This document shows, in pieces, positions 1 to 7,017 of a stretch of DNA of 36,806 bases (positions are counted from its first letter, which is position 1; every line of letters begins with the position of its first letter). The position numbers were made by a program, and so were the translations under genes. Source of the DNA: an uncultured Prevotella sp. (GTDB lineage: Bacteria > Bacteroidota > Bacteroidia > Bacteroidales > Bacteroidaceae); NCBI GenBank assembly GCA_947164965.1, contig CAMUYR010000035.1:1-36806 (forward strand), given 5' to 3'. The notes beneath the pieces were generated by a model. It saw only the letters and a program-made list of their open reading frames with translations, was not told where the DNA came from and searched no databases.

Positions 1-53
1 CAACGACCCCGAGATTACAAATCACGTGCTCTGGCCAACTGAGCTAAAGAGGC
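1..53 (-). tRNA. tRNA-Thr (anticodon TGT), partial at left edge
   Basis: Read on the minus strand, the segment gives an acceptor 5' strand beginning GCCTCTT, a D-arm GCTC...GAGC with the AGTTGGCCA loop, and an anticodon loop TTTGTAA with anticodon TGT (complement at 17-19). The anticodon stem has one T-T mismatch. The variable loop onward and the 3' half of the T-arm/acceptor lie outside the window. Its position downstream of rpsU-xerC-hpf matches the usual Bacteroidales order, where tRNA genes and tuf follow. It decodes ACA. Confidence 0.9.
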
Positions 54-62
54 TTGCTCTAA

Positions 63-106
63 GCATCCGCTCACCGATTGGAGTCTTTATATCGGAAAGC
101 GGATGC
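63..106 (-). other. Hairpin in the 5' leader of the tRNA-Thr transcript
   Basis: GCATCCGC (63-70) pairs perfectly with GCGGATGC (99-106), and CCGAT (74-78) pairs with ATCGG (91-95) inside it. The two stems are separated by symmetric 3-nt internal loops. It starts at the end of the -7 box, so most of it would be transcribed at the very 5' end of the tRNA precursor. Confidence 0.55.
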
Positions 107-136
107 AAAGGTAGGCATTATTTTTGAAATACCAAA
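106..136 (-). promoter_or_regulatory. Bacteroidota promoter for tRNA-Thr
   Basis: On the minus strand a TACCTTTG -7 box (plus 106-113) is preceded, after 19 nt, by a TTTG -33 element (plus 133-136). This matches the TTTG-N19/20-TAnnTTTG consensus of the primary sigma factor of this phylum. Transcription would start about 45 nt upstream of the mature tRNA 5' end. Confidence 0.7.
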
Positions 137-153
137 ACTTTTCGAGGTTTTTT

Positions 154-453
154 TTATCTATTTCTCAATTTTTCCTTGAATTTTTGCAATTGAACCCGCA
201 TTGAATCAACACAAAGGTCGGTACATTCCTCAAAAGTATCACTTGTCTTCTCCACAAACAAAGTACTTCCAGGCACCGTAACCGTCATGCTCACCTCCTT
301 ATTCTGAGCAGTAGCCGGTTTAACCACTTTACATTGGACCTCTACTTTCTGAATATCTTCAAATGTTTTTTCCAACTTGGCGACCTTCTTTTCGATGAAC
401 GCCTCTAATTTCTCAGTAGCGTCGAAGTGAATCGACTGAATCTTAATTTCCAT
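154..453 (-). CDS. hpf: Ribosome hibernation-promoting factor, short HPF/RaiA type
   Basis: A 99-residue protein of the HPF/YfiA (S30Ae) family: N-terminal MEIKIQSIHFDAT, then the helix KLEAFIEKKVAKLEK, a beta-strand run, and a C-terminal helix rich in Lys. The length fits the short form, which binds the decoding centre of idle 30S subunits and stabilises hibernating ribosomes; there is no C-terminal dimerisation domain. It is the last gene of the rpsU-xerC-hpf set, 35 nt after xerC. Unusually for this phylum, a strong Shine-Dalgarno AGGAGGT (plus 458-464) lies 4 nt upstream of the ATG, which fixes the start. The family is clear; the physiological trigger is not visible in the sequence. Confidence 0.93.
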   Translation of the reverse strand: MEIKIQSIHFDATEKLEAFIEKKVAKLEKTFEDIQKVEVQCKVVKPATAQNKEVSMTVTVPGSTLFVEKTSDTFEECTDLCVDSMRVQLQKFKEKLRNR

Positions 454-457
454 AGTT

Positions 458-464
458 ACCTCCT
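458..464 (-). promoter_or_regulatory. Strong Shine-Dalgarno site of hpf
   Basis: The minus-strand sequence AGGAGGT is followed by AACT and the ATG. No other gene start that I inspected in this window has such a complete site; the others have A/T-rich leaders or at most a 4-nt AGGA match. Confidence 0.75.
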
Positions 465-488
465 ACTTTAAAGGGTAAATAAATAAGG

Positions 489-1373
489 TTAAGCCCTTGG
501 ATGGGCATTCTCATATACTTTTTTTAATTGTTCGAACGTTGTATGCGTATAGATCTCCGTAGTAGCCACACTTTCGTGCCCCAACAACTTTCGCACGCTT
601 TCCAGTCCCGCCCCATTGTTAAGCATAGCAGTAGCAAACGAATGGCGGAGCACATGCGGTGACTTCTTCTTAAGCGTGGTAGTTTTTGAAAGATACTTCT
701 TCACAATGGTCTCCACTTGACTGCGCGTGATGCGGCAACCTTTATTGTTAAGCAGAAGTGCTGAGTCATTGGCTGAAGACCGCTCATCCCGTTGTTGCAG
801 ATACTCCTTAAGTGTACTTTCCAACTCGTTTCCGAAAGGAATGATACGCTGCTTATTTCTCTTGCCCGTCACCTTCAACTGGCAATTTACAAAATCTACA
901 TCCTGATTATTAAGACCCACTAACTCAGCCAAGCGAATACCTGTTTCATATAATAATATAATAATGGTACGCGCGCGAAGGTCGTCATACGAGTCACCCC
1001 ACATTTCTGGCAAATCAATCAGACGATTCATCTCAGCCTCTCTCACAAACTGCGGTAACGGCTTTTGCTTTTTCGGACCTTTCACATTGTATGCCGGGTC
1101 AGCAGAAACAAGGTTTCGCGAGAGAGCAAAGCGAAAAAAGGAACGCACAGCACTCAAACAGTTATTCACTGTGGATGCCATGTCGCCTTTATCCATCATA
1201 CTCTCCATCCAGTCACGGATGATGTCCGAGTCTACCGACTCCCAAGAGAGATGACTTTCTCGATTTTTGAAATACGACTCAAAGTCCCTCAGACTTCTCT
1301 CGTAATTGCGTACAGTGAGCTCCGAACGATTCCGCTCATAACGCAAGTAGTTCAAAAAATCTTCTATGATCAT
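489..1373 (-). CDS. xerC: Tyrosine recombinase, XerC/XerD type
   Basis: 294 residues with the two-domain phage-integrase layout. The N-terminal SAM-like DNA-binding domain spans about residues 1-90. The C-terminal catalytic domain carries the full residue set: Arg147 (ETGIRLAEL), Lys171 (VTGKR), His240 and Arg243 (HVLRHSFA), His266 (LLGHES) and the nucleophile Tyr275 (IYTH). Such enzymes resolve chromosome dimers at dif. Genomic context between rpsU and hpf is the standard location of a Xer protein in Bacteroidales, so this is probably the housekeeping enzyme and not an integrase of a mobile element. XerC versus XerD cannot be decided by eye. The ATG lies 73 nt downstream of rpsU. Confidence 0.93.
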   Translation of the reverse strand: MIIEDFLNYLRYERNRSELTVRNYERSLRDFESYFKNRESHLSWESVDSDIIRDWMESMMDKGDMASTVNNCLSAVRSFFRFALSRNLVSADPAYNVKGPKKQKPLPQFVREAEMNRLIDLPEMWGDSYDDLRARTIIILLYETGIRLAELVGLNNQDVDFVNCQLKVTGKRNKQRIIPFGNELESTLKEYLQQRDERSSANDSALLLNNKGCRITRSQVETIVKKYLSKTTTLKKKSPHVLRHSFATAMLNNGAGLESVRKLLGHESVATTEIYTHTTFEQLKKVYENAHPRA

Positions 1374-1446
1374 ATTCGTTGCATCTCTATTTCGGCAACG
1401 AATTTACGGAAAATAATCGAAACTACCAAATTTTTCGCGTACTTTT

Positions 1447-1638
1447 TTATTCTTCAGTGGCGCGAAGCTTCTGTACGTAAATAGCGTGCTCCATCTTCAG
1501 GCGCTTCAGTACAGATGGTTTGTCGAACTGCTGACGTGAGCGGAGTTCCTTTACAACACCTGTCTTTTCGAACTTTCTCTTAAACTTCTTGAGGGCCTTC
1601 TCGATGTTCTCGCCTTCTTTTACGGGTACAATAATCAT
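1447..1638 (-). CDS. rpsU: 30S ribosomal protein S21 (bS21)
   Basis: 63 residues beginning MIIVPVKEGENIEKAL, with the basic FKRKFEKTGVVKELR segment typical of bS21. In Bacteroidota bS21 helps sequester the anti-Shine-Dalgarno end of 16S rRNA. The start chosen is the family start. An in-frame ATG 36 nt upstream would add a 12-residue Lys/Asn-rich extension (MSNLNF...) not expected for the family. There is no Shine-Dalgarno; the leader is A-rich. First gene of the rpsU-xerC-hpf operon, with a good promoter at 1707-1738. Confidence 0.95.
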   Translation of the reverse strand: MIIVPVKEGENIEKALKKFKRKFEKTGVVKELRSRQQFDKPSVLKRLKMEHAIYVQKLRATEE

Positions 1639-1706
1639 TTGTTTTTTTGCTTTAAAATTTAAATTAGACATATGCCTTCGGGCACAGGTGCCACGAAAAG
1701 CGGGTG

Positions 1707-1738
1707 CAAAGTTACAACATTTTTGTGAAACGAGCAAA
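1707..1738 (-). promoter_or_regulatory. Promoter of the rpsU-xerC-hpf operon
   Basis: Minus-strand -7 box TAACTTTG (plus 1707-1714) and -33 TTTG (plus 1735-1738), 20 nt apart. The resulting leader of about 65 nt can form small GC-rich hairpins (GGCA/TGCC and GCC/GGC with a CGAA loop, around 1675-1695). Confidence 0.7.
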
Positions 1739-1806
1739 TCTTTTACTGATTTTATTAAAAAAAAGTTATTTTTGCCTCTCTTTTCATTCTAATTAGGGGG
1801 TTTGGG

Positions 1807-1878
1807 GTTTACCGGCACTAAACTCGGAGTTTACCGGTACTAAACTCGAGGTTTACCGGCACTAAACTCAGAGTTTAA
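1807..1878. repeat. 22-bp tandem repeat array, each unit a hairpin (3 full copies plus a partial)
   Basis: Units starting at 1807, 1829 and 1851 share GTTTACCGG(C/T)ACTAAAC followed by a variable trinucleotide; a truncated fourth unit starts at 1873. Each unit is an imperfect palindrome; the middle one reads GAGTTTA, a 7-nt loop, TAAACTC. The array lies between the aminopeptidase stop (1896) and the rpsU promoter. In the minus-strand transcript it would form consecutive hairpins in the 3' region of the aminopeptidase mRNA. There are no unique spacers, so it is not CRISPR. Confidence 0.85.
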
Positions 1879-1895
1879 TATTGGCCCTTTTTTAA

Positions 1896-3674
1896 CTATA
1901 ACTCTTGAGTGTTCGCTCGCAACCACTCTGACTCGTCAGCATCCAGATAGGGCGAGAGTCGCTCGCGGACAGTAGCGTGGTACTGATTGAGCCAAGCAAT
2001 TTCCTCAGGTGCCAGCATGTCGACGATGATAGGGGCAGTATCGATAGGACAAAGCGTCAACGACTCGAACTGCAGGAATCTCCCAAATTCCGTTTCCTTG
2101 TAGGGCGTCACCAAAAGCGTATTCTCGATGCGGACGCCAAACTTACCTTCCAAGTAGATGCCTGGTTCATCAGTTACCGTCATTCCAGCCACAAGTGGTG
2201 CTGGCTTCCACTCCATACGAATCTGATGAGGACCCTCGTGGACATTCAGATAAGAGCCTACACCGTGTCCAGTACCGTGCAGATAGTTCAGACCTTCGCG
2301 CCATAGAGCTTGGCGAGCAAGGACGTCGAGCTGAGTGCCGCTAGCACCAGAAGGAAACTTGCAGAGCTCTATCTGGATGTGTCCTTTCAGAACGAGAGTA
2401 TAGATACGTTTCTGCTCTTCAGTCAAAGGACCTAGGGCAATCGTGCGGGTGATGTCTGTCGTTCCGTCTAAATACTGCGCTCCGCTATCCAGAAGCAGGA
2501 ATCCTTCTGGTTTCAAGGGGATATCCGTCTCTGGCGTTGCCTCGTAGTGAACGATAGCCCCATGCGTCTCATAGCCCGCAATCGTATCGAACGATATATC
2601 GCGAAACAAAGGTTGCTCAGCACGAAGAGACGCCAATTTTTCAGAGACCGAAAGTTCCGTCTGACCACCAGCCTCAACAGCAGGTTTCAACCACTTCAGA
2701 AACTTAACCATCGCGATGCCGTCTTTCAGCATCGCCGACCTAAAACCCGCTATTTCCTGCTCGTTCTTGACGGTCTTCATCCGTTTAACGGGCGATTCGG
2801 CTTCGATGATCTCGCGCGTCACCTGCTTATAAAGCGTATAGTTCACTTCGTCTGGGTCCAACAGGATGTTATACTCAAAGTAATCCTTCAGTCCCTTCTT
2901 CACATCCTCATAAGGCGCAACCCCTACCCCTTCAGCCTTGAGATAAGCCTCAACCTCAGACGTCAGCTTCACCTTATTAATAAATAGGGTAACATCTTTA
3001 GTCGAAATAAGCAGATAGCTGACGAACACAGGGTTGCAATGCACATCCGTTCCACGAAGGTTCAAGGTCCAGGCAATATCGTCGAGTGCCGACATCAACA
3101 TACCATCAGCATGCTGCTCTCGCAGGGCTTTGCGAATACGAGTGATTTTATCGCGACAACGCTCGCCTGCATATTCCAACGGATAACGTTCTACAGGATT
3201 CTCAGGAATAGCAGGACGTTCAGGCCAAATTGTTTTCAAAGGATCGAGATTAGTGCGCAGCGTGATGCCCCCTTGGCGACGAAGATCAGCAATCAACTCC
3301 TTGACGCTATTGGCCGAGTTCACAATTCCATCAACAGCCACCTCGGCACCAGCCCCACATTCACGTCCTATCCACTCGGCGATGGTTGGCGTGCCTTCCA
3401 CCTTCAGTTTCATCAGCTGATATTCCGTACCCTTGAGTTGTTCTTCGGCAGCTATAAAATAGCGCGAGTCAGTCCACAGGGCGGCAGAAGTCATTGTGAC
3501 CACAGCCGTTCCTGCCGAACCGTTAAAGCCAGAGATAAACTCGCGACCTTTCCAATGGTCAGGCACATATTCACCCTGATGAGGGTCGGTACTTGGGAAT
3601 ATAAACGCTGCAAGGTGCTCGCGCTTCATCACCTCGCGAAGAGCTTCTAGTCGTTGATTGATATTCATCTGCAT
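1896..3674 (-). CDS. pepP: Aminopeptidase P family (M24B) Xaa-Pro aminopeptidase
   Basis: 592 residues with the three-part layout of eukaryote-like aminopeptidase P: two creatinase-like N-terminal domains (about 1-310) and a C-terminal pita-bread metallopeptidase domain. The five metal ligands are visible: the Asp of LLLDSGAQY, the Asp of TTDITRT, the His of HGTGHGVGS, the Glu of TDEPGIY and the Glu of VRIENTLLV. It removes N-terminal residues preceding proline, probably in the cytoplasm since no signal peptide is seen. The start may instead be the second Met (3668), two codons in. It is divergent from malate dehydrogenase, with its own -7 box at 3698-3705. Confidence 0.93.
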   Translation of the reverse strand: MQMNINQRLEALREVMKREHLAAFIFPSTDPHQGEYVPDHWKGREFISGFNGSAGTAVVTMTSAALWTDSRYFIAAEEQLKGTEYQLMKLKVEGTPTIAEWIGRECGAGAEVAVDGIVNSANSVKELIADLRRQGGITLRTNLDPLKTIWPERPAIPENPVERYPLEYAGERCRDKITRIRKALREQHADGMLMSALDDIAWTLNLRGTDVHCNPVFVSYLLISTKDVTLFINKVKLTSEVEAYLKAEGVGVAPYEDVKKGLKDYFEYNILLDPDEVNYTLYKQVTREIIEAESPVKRMKTVKNEQEIAGFRSAMLKDGIAMVKFLKWLKPAVEAGGQTELSVSEKLASLRAEQPLFRDISFDTIAGYETHGAIVHYEATPETDIPLKPEGFLLLDSGAQYLDGTTDITRTIALGPLTEEQKRIYTLVLKGHIQIELCKFPSGASGTQLDVLARQALWREGLNYLHGTGHGVGSYLNVHEGPHQIRMEWKPAPLVAGMTVTDEPGIYLEGKFGVRIENTLLVTPYKETEFGRFLQFESLTLCPIDTAPIIVDMLAPEEIAWLNQYHATVRERLSPYLDADESEWLRANTQEL

Positions 3675-3697
3675 CTGATTTTGTCATTTCGAGATTA

Positions 3698-3705
3698 CAA
3701 AGGTA
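3698..3705 (-). promoter_or_regulatory. -7 box of the aminopeptidase P gene
   Basis: TACCTTTG on the minus strand, about 24 nt upstream of the start codon. A clear -33 TTTG was not seen at the right distance. Confidence 0.5.
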
Positions 3706-3780
3706 CGAAATAACCAGCAGAAAATAAGACGATTAACACAGATTAATAATAAAAATCCACTTTATATAAGTCTTTTTTTG

Positions 3781-3788
3781 TATCTTTG
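3781..3788 (+). promoter_or_regulatory. -7 box of malate dehydrogenase
   Basis: TATCTTTG followed by GCAGC, 37 nt before the ATG. It sits back to back with the minus-strand -7 box of the aminopeptidase gene, so the two genes share one regulatory interval. Confidence 0.55.
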
Positions 3789-3825
3789 CAGCACTTTAGA
3801 TAATCAAAACTTATATAATACAATT

Positions 3826-4815
3826 ATGGCATTAACAAACGAGAAATTGACCATCGTCGGTGCAGCCGGTATGATTGGTTCTAACATGGCTCAGACCGCT
3901 TTGATGATGGGTCTGACAACTGAGATTTGTCTTTATGACGTTTTCTCTCCAGAGGGTGTTGCTGAGGAGATGCGCCAGAGTGGTTTCGACGATGTAAACA
4001 TCGTTGCTACAACTGATGCTGAAGAGGCTTTCAAGAATGCTAAGTACATCATCTCTTCAGGTGGTGCTCCACGTAAGGCTGGTATGACCCGTGAGGACCT
4101 GCTTGCTGGTAACTGCAAGATTGCTGAGGAGCTCGGTCAGAACATCAAGAAGTACTGCCCAGACGTTAAGCACGTTGTTATCATTTTCAACCCTGCTGAC
4201 CTTACCGGTCTGGTAACTCTGCTCTACTCTGGTTTGAAACCTGGTCAGGTTACTACACTTGCTGGTCTCGACACAACCCGTCTGCAGAGCGCACTGGCCA
4301 AGAAGTTTGGTGTCATGCAGAATCAGATTAAGGGATGTGCTACTTATGGTGGTCACGGCGAGCAGATGGCAGTATTCGGAAGCCATGTAGAGATTGCTGG
4401 TCGCAAGCTGACAGACATCATCGGTACTGCTGAGTTCCCAACTGAGGAGTGGGAGCAGATGAAGGTTGACGTCACCAAGGGTGGTGCCAAGATCATCGAG
4501 CTTCGTGGACGCAGCTCATTCCAGAGCCCTGCTTATCTCTCAGTTGAGATGATTCGCGCCGCTATGGGTGGTGAGCCTTTCCGTTTCCCAGTTGGAACAT
4601 ACGTTAAGACTGACAAGTACGACCACATCATGATGGCTATGAAGACCACCATGACTGCTGAGGGTGCTAAGTTCGAGGTTCCCCAGGGAACTCCAGAGGA
4701 GAATGCTAAGCTTGATCAGAGCTACGAGCACCTCTGCAAGATGCGCGACGAGCTGGTTACTCTGAACATCGTTCCTCCTGTATCTGAGTGGAATAAGATT
4801 AATCCAAACCTCTAA
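3826..4815 (+). CDS. mdh: Malate dehydrogenase
   Basis: 329 residues of the LDH/MDH family; oxidises malate to oxaloacetate with NAD in the cytosol. Seen: the Rossmann glycine motif GAAGMIGS (residues 12-19), an Asp at the end of beta-2 (LYD38) favouring NAD(H), the substrate-binding arginines Arg83/Arg89 (GGAPRKAGMTRED), Asn122 (FNPAD), the catalytic Asp149-Arg152 pair (LDTTR) and catalytic His177 (YGGHGEQ). The start is MALTNEKL; upstream in-frame codons run into the promoter. In anaerobic Bacteroidales the enzyme mainly feeds the reductive branch to fumarate and succinate. It ends at a hairpin terminator facing the convergent S46 peptidase. Confidence 0.95.
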   Translation: MALTNEKLTIVGAAGMIGSNMAQTALMMGLTTEICLYDVFSPEGVAEEMRQSGFDDVNIVATTDAEEAFKNAKYIISSGGAPRKAGMTREDLLAGNCKIAEELGQNIKKYCPDVKHVVIIFNPADLTGLVTLLYSGLKPGQVTTLAGLDTTRLQSALAKKFGVMQNQIKGCATYGGHGEQMAVFGSHVEIAGRKLTDIIGTAEFPTEEWEQMKVDVTKGGAKIIELRGRSSFQSPAYLSVEMIRAAMGGEPFRFPVGTYVKTDKYDHIMMAMKTTMTAEGAKFEVPQGTPEENAKLDQSYEHLCKMRDELVTLNIVPPVSEWNKINPNL

Positions 4816-4836
4816 GGCGTATTTTGATACACAATA

Positions 4837-4870
4837 AAAGGGACATTCTTCTGAATGCCCCTTTATTTTT
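4837..4870 (+). terminator. Intrinsic terminator of mdh
   Basis: A 12-bp stem with one mismatch (4837-4848 with 4853-4864), a TTCT loop, then ATTTTT. The A-rich 5' side means it could also act on the convergent minus-strand operon, whose stop codon is only 20 nt away. Confidence 0.75.
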
Positions 4871-4889
4871 GCTTTCACACAGAATGATG

Positions 4890-7010
4890 TTATTTCATTC
4901 CCATCTCCTTTAGCAAACGATCCGCGTGTCCCCACTGGTCCATCATAAACAACATGTAGCGCACATCCACATTAATGGTTCGTGCCAGCTGACGGTCGAA
5001 GAATATATCGCTTGCTAGGCTGTCCCAGTTGCCATCAAACGCCAAACCTAGCAGCTCACCCTTGCCATTAAAGATTGGTGAGCCTGAGTTACCACCTGTG
5101 ATATCATTATTCGAGAGGAAGCAGAGCTGCATAGTGCCTGTAAGGGCATCAGCATACTTTCCGAAGTCCTTTTGCGACATCAGTTCATGCATGACTGGCT
5201 CAGCATAGTATTCAAAGTTCTCATCAGCCTTTTGCATCTTCTCCCACAGCGAACGGGCAGTGGTATAGTAGCCTGAGGGACGTCCACCCAGCGTGTATTC
5301 ACCAATCTGGCCATACGTCATACGCATTGTGAAATTAGCATCAGAATAGTTGGGCATATCCATCTCCATACGTAGCACAGCCGCACAGAGCAGTCGTTCC
5401 TGCTCAGAGATATCAGAGCTGAACTTCCTGATGTCAGCATTAATCTTAGCCATTATCTCGCTGATAGAGACGCCATACATAACACCAATATCCTTGTTAT
5501 GACCCTCTACGTTGAAATAGATGGGTTCACCACTCTTCATCAACACCGAATTCTTATACAAGGCATTGACATAGGCAGCATAATCACCATGAAAGTCCTG
5601 ATCGATAGTCTGATAGAAGTCAGGCTGATAGACACTATCAACCTGCTGGCGATAGTTACGAATCAGTGTAGTGAGAAGTTCACAGTCAGTAGCTTCATCC
5701 CATTCTTTTGTATTATCGTCGAACATATAATACTGTTCTTCAGGCTTATCCTCTGGACCATTGACGTGCATACCCCAATTGCTGCGCCAGGCACGTGTCG
5801 TTATTTCATCGTCGAAGGTATAGAAGGTCTCTCTGAACAATGTGCGCAGACGTGTCAACTTCATGCGCTGCTGATAGAGATCGGCCAACTTATCGAAATC
5901 GAGCTCACCTTTCAGATAGCCCGTCGTATCCTGCCACTGACGGATCTTGGCCTCAAACTGCTGCTTCTGCTGAATAAGTCCAATGCTGTCGATACATTTG
6001 TTCATACCAATAGAGTTCTTCCAATAGTTGCTACTGTGGGCATACTTCGACTCGTACATGATACGCACGGCTTCTGAAGCACGCATGTGGCGCAACATTA
6101 CCTCCTGCTTCACTTCGCGAACCTGTACACGTGGTGTATTGATAGCATCGCGACGCTCCTGGATACCATAGCTGCTAAGATAGCGGCTAGTACTGCCAGG
6201 ATAACCCATAATCATACAGAAATCGCCCGGCTTATAACCATCCATTGCGATAGGAGCCCACGATTGGGGATGATAGGGAACGTTGTCTTTCGAATACTCA
6301 GCAGGCCCATTGGTCTTAGGATTGGCATAGATGCGGAACACGGAGAAGTCACACGTCTGACGGGGCCACATCCAGTTGTCTGTCTCGCCACCAAACTTAC
6401 CCATCGACTTGGGAACAGTGAACACCAGACGCACATCGCCGAAGTCGCGATAAGTGGTCAGGTAGTATTTGTTGCCCTCGTAAAAAGGCTTCACCTCGAC
6501 ACGCAGGGTAGAGTCCTTCTCTTGGATTTCCTTTTGCCATACATTCTCGATGGAATCGACAAAATGCTCCACACGGCTTCGTTTGATTTTATCCAATCCA
6601 AGCTTATTCAGTTCATCGGTAACGTCTTTCTGCTCAATCATAAAACTGACGAAGAGGTCTTCATTGGGCAACTCCTCCTCGTAGGATTTAGCCAGAAAGC
6701 CGTTCAGCATATAGTCGTTCTCCACCGTAGAGTGTTTACGAATGGCATCAAAGCCACAGTGGTGGTTGGTGAACACCAGTCCATCAGGCGATACCACAAC
6801 ACCAGAACAGAAGCCGCCAAAGTTGACCACAGCATTCTTGACAGCATTGTCACTCTGGTATAGTTGTTCCTTTGGCAGTTGGAAACCATACTGCTTCATC
6901 TGATCAAAGACAGCAGTGGGCAGATTATAGAGTGTCCACATGCCTTCGTCAGCGTGTATAAGGTTGGCAAGAAATACCAGACTTACAAGAGATACTAGAA
7001 ATCTTTTCAT
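4890..7010 (-). CDS. dpp7: S46 dipeptidyl peptidase, DPP7-like
   Basis: 706 residues with a signal peptide of about 20 residues ending ...LIHA, so exported to the periplasm or surface. S46 peptidases release N-terminal dipeptides and feed amino acids to asaccharolytic metabolism. The catalytic triad can be assigned by pattern: His84 (TNHHCG), Asp221 (QTCDFS) and Ser642 (GGNSGSP). The residue 18 after the Ser, which in P. gingivalis DPP11 is Arg673 (acidic specificity) and in DPP7 is Gly, is Gly660 here (LAFDGN); this predicts DPP7-like cleavage after hydrophobic residues. The start was chosen at the signal-peptide Met, 7 nt after the flippase stop. Third gene of a minus-strand operon. Confidence 0.92.
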   Translation of the reverse strand: MKRFLVSLVSLVFLANLIHADEGMWTLYNLPTAVFDQMKQYGFQLPKEQLYQSDNAVKNAVVNFGGFCSGVVVSPDGLVFTNHHCGFDAIRKHSTVENDYMLNGFLAKSYEEELPNEDLFVSFMIEQKDVTDELNKLGLDKIKRSRVEHFVDSIENVWQKEIQEKDSTLRVEVKPFYEGNKYYLTTYRDFGDVRLVFTVPKSMGKFGGETDNWMWPRQTCDFSVFRIYANPKTNGPAEYSKDNVPYHPQSWAPIAMDGYKPGDFCMIMGYPGSTSRYLSSYGIQERRDAINTPRVQVREVKQEVMLRHMRASEAVRIMYESKYAHSSNYWKNSIGMNKCIDSIGLIQQKQQFEAKIRQWQDTTGYLKGELDFDKLADLYQQRMKLTRLRTLFRETFYTFDDEITTRAWRSNWGMHVNGPEDKPEEQYYMFDDNTKEWDEATDCELLTTLIRNYRQQVDSVYQPDFYQTIDQDFHGDYAAYVNALYKNSVLMKSGEPIYFNVEGHNKDIGVMYGVSISEIMAKINADIRKFSSDISEQERLLCAAVLRMEMDMPNYSDANFTMRMTYGQIGEYTLGGRPSGYYTTARSLWEKMQKADENFEYYAEPVMHELMSQKDFGKYADALTGTMQLCFLSNNDITGGNSGSPIFNGKGELLGLAFDGNWDSLASDIFFDRQLARTINVDVRYMLFMMDQWGHADRLLKEMGMK

Positions 7011-7017
7011 AATGATA

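Noticed and set aside
489..1373. Integrase of a mobile element next to a tRNA gene
   Set aside because: Although a tyrosine recombinase lies near tRNA-Thr, the order rpsU-xerC-hpf-tRNA is a chromosomal arrangement in Bacteroidales and no att repeats or cargo are present.
1807..1878. CRISPR-like regularly spaced repeats
   Set aside because: Period is only 22 bp with no unique spacers and no cas genes; it is a simple tandem hairpin array.
3039..3650. 203-codon open frame on the plus strand
   Set aside because: Antisense to the aminopeptidase P gene, whose catalytic motifs prove the minus frame; no domain of its own.
6087..6863. 258-codon open frame on the plus strand
   Set aside because: Antisense shadow of the S46 peptidase gene; no recognisable motif.
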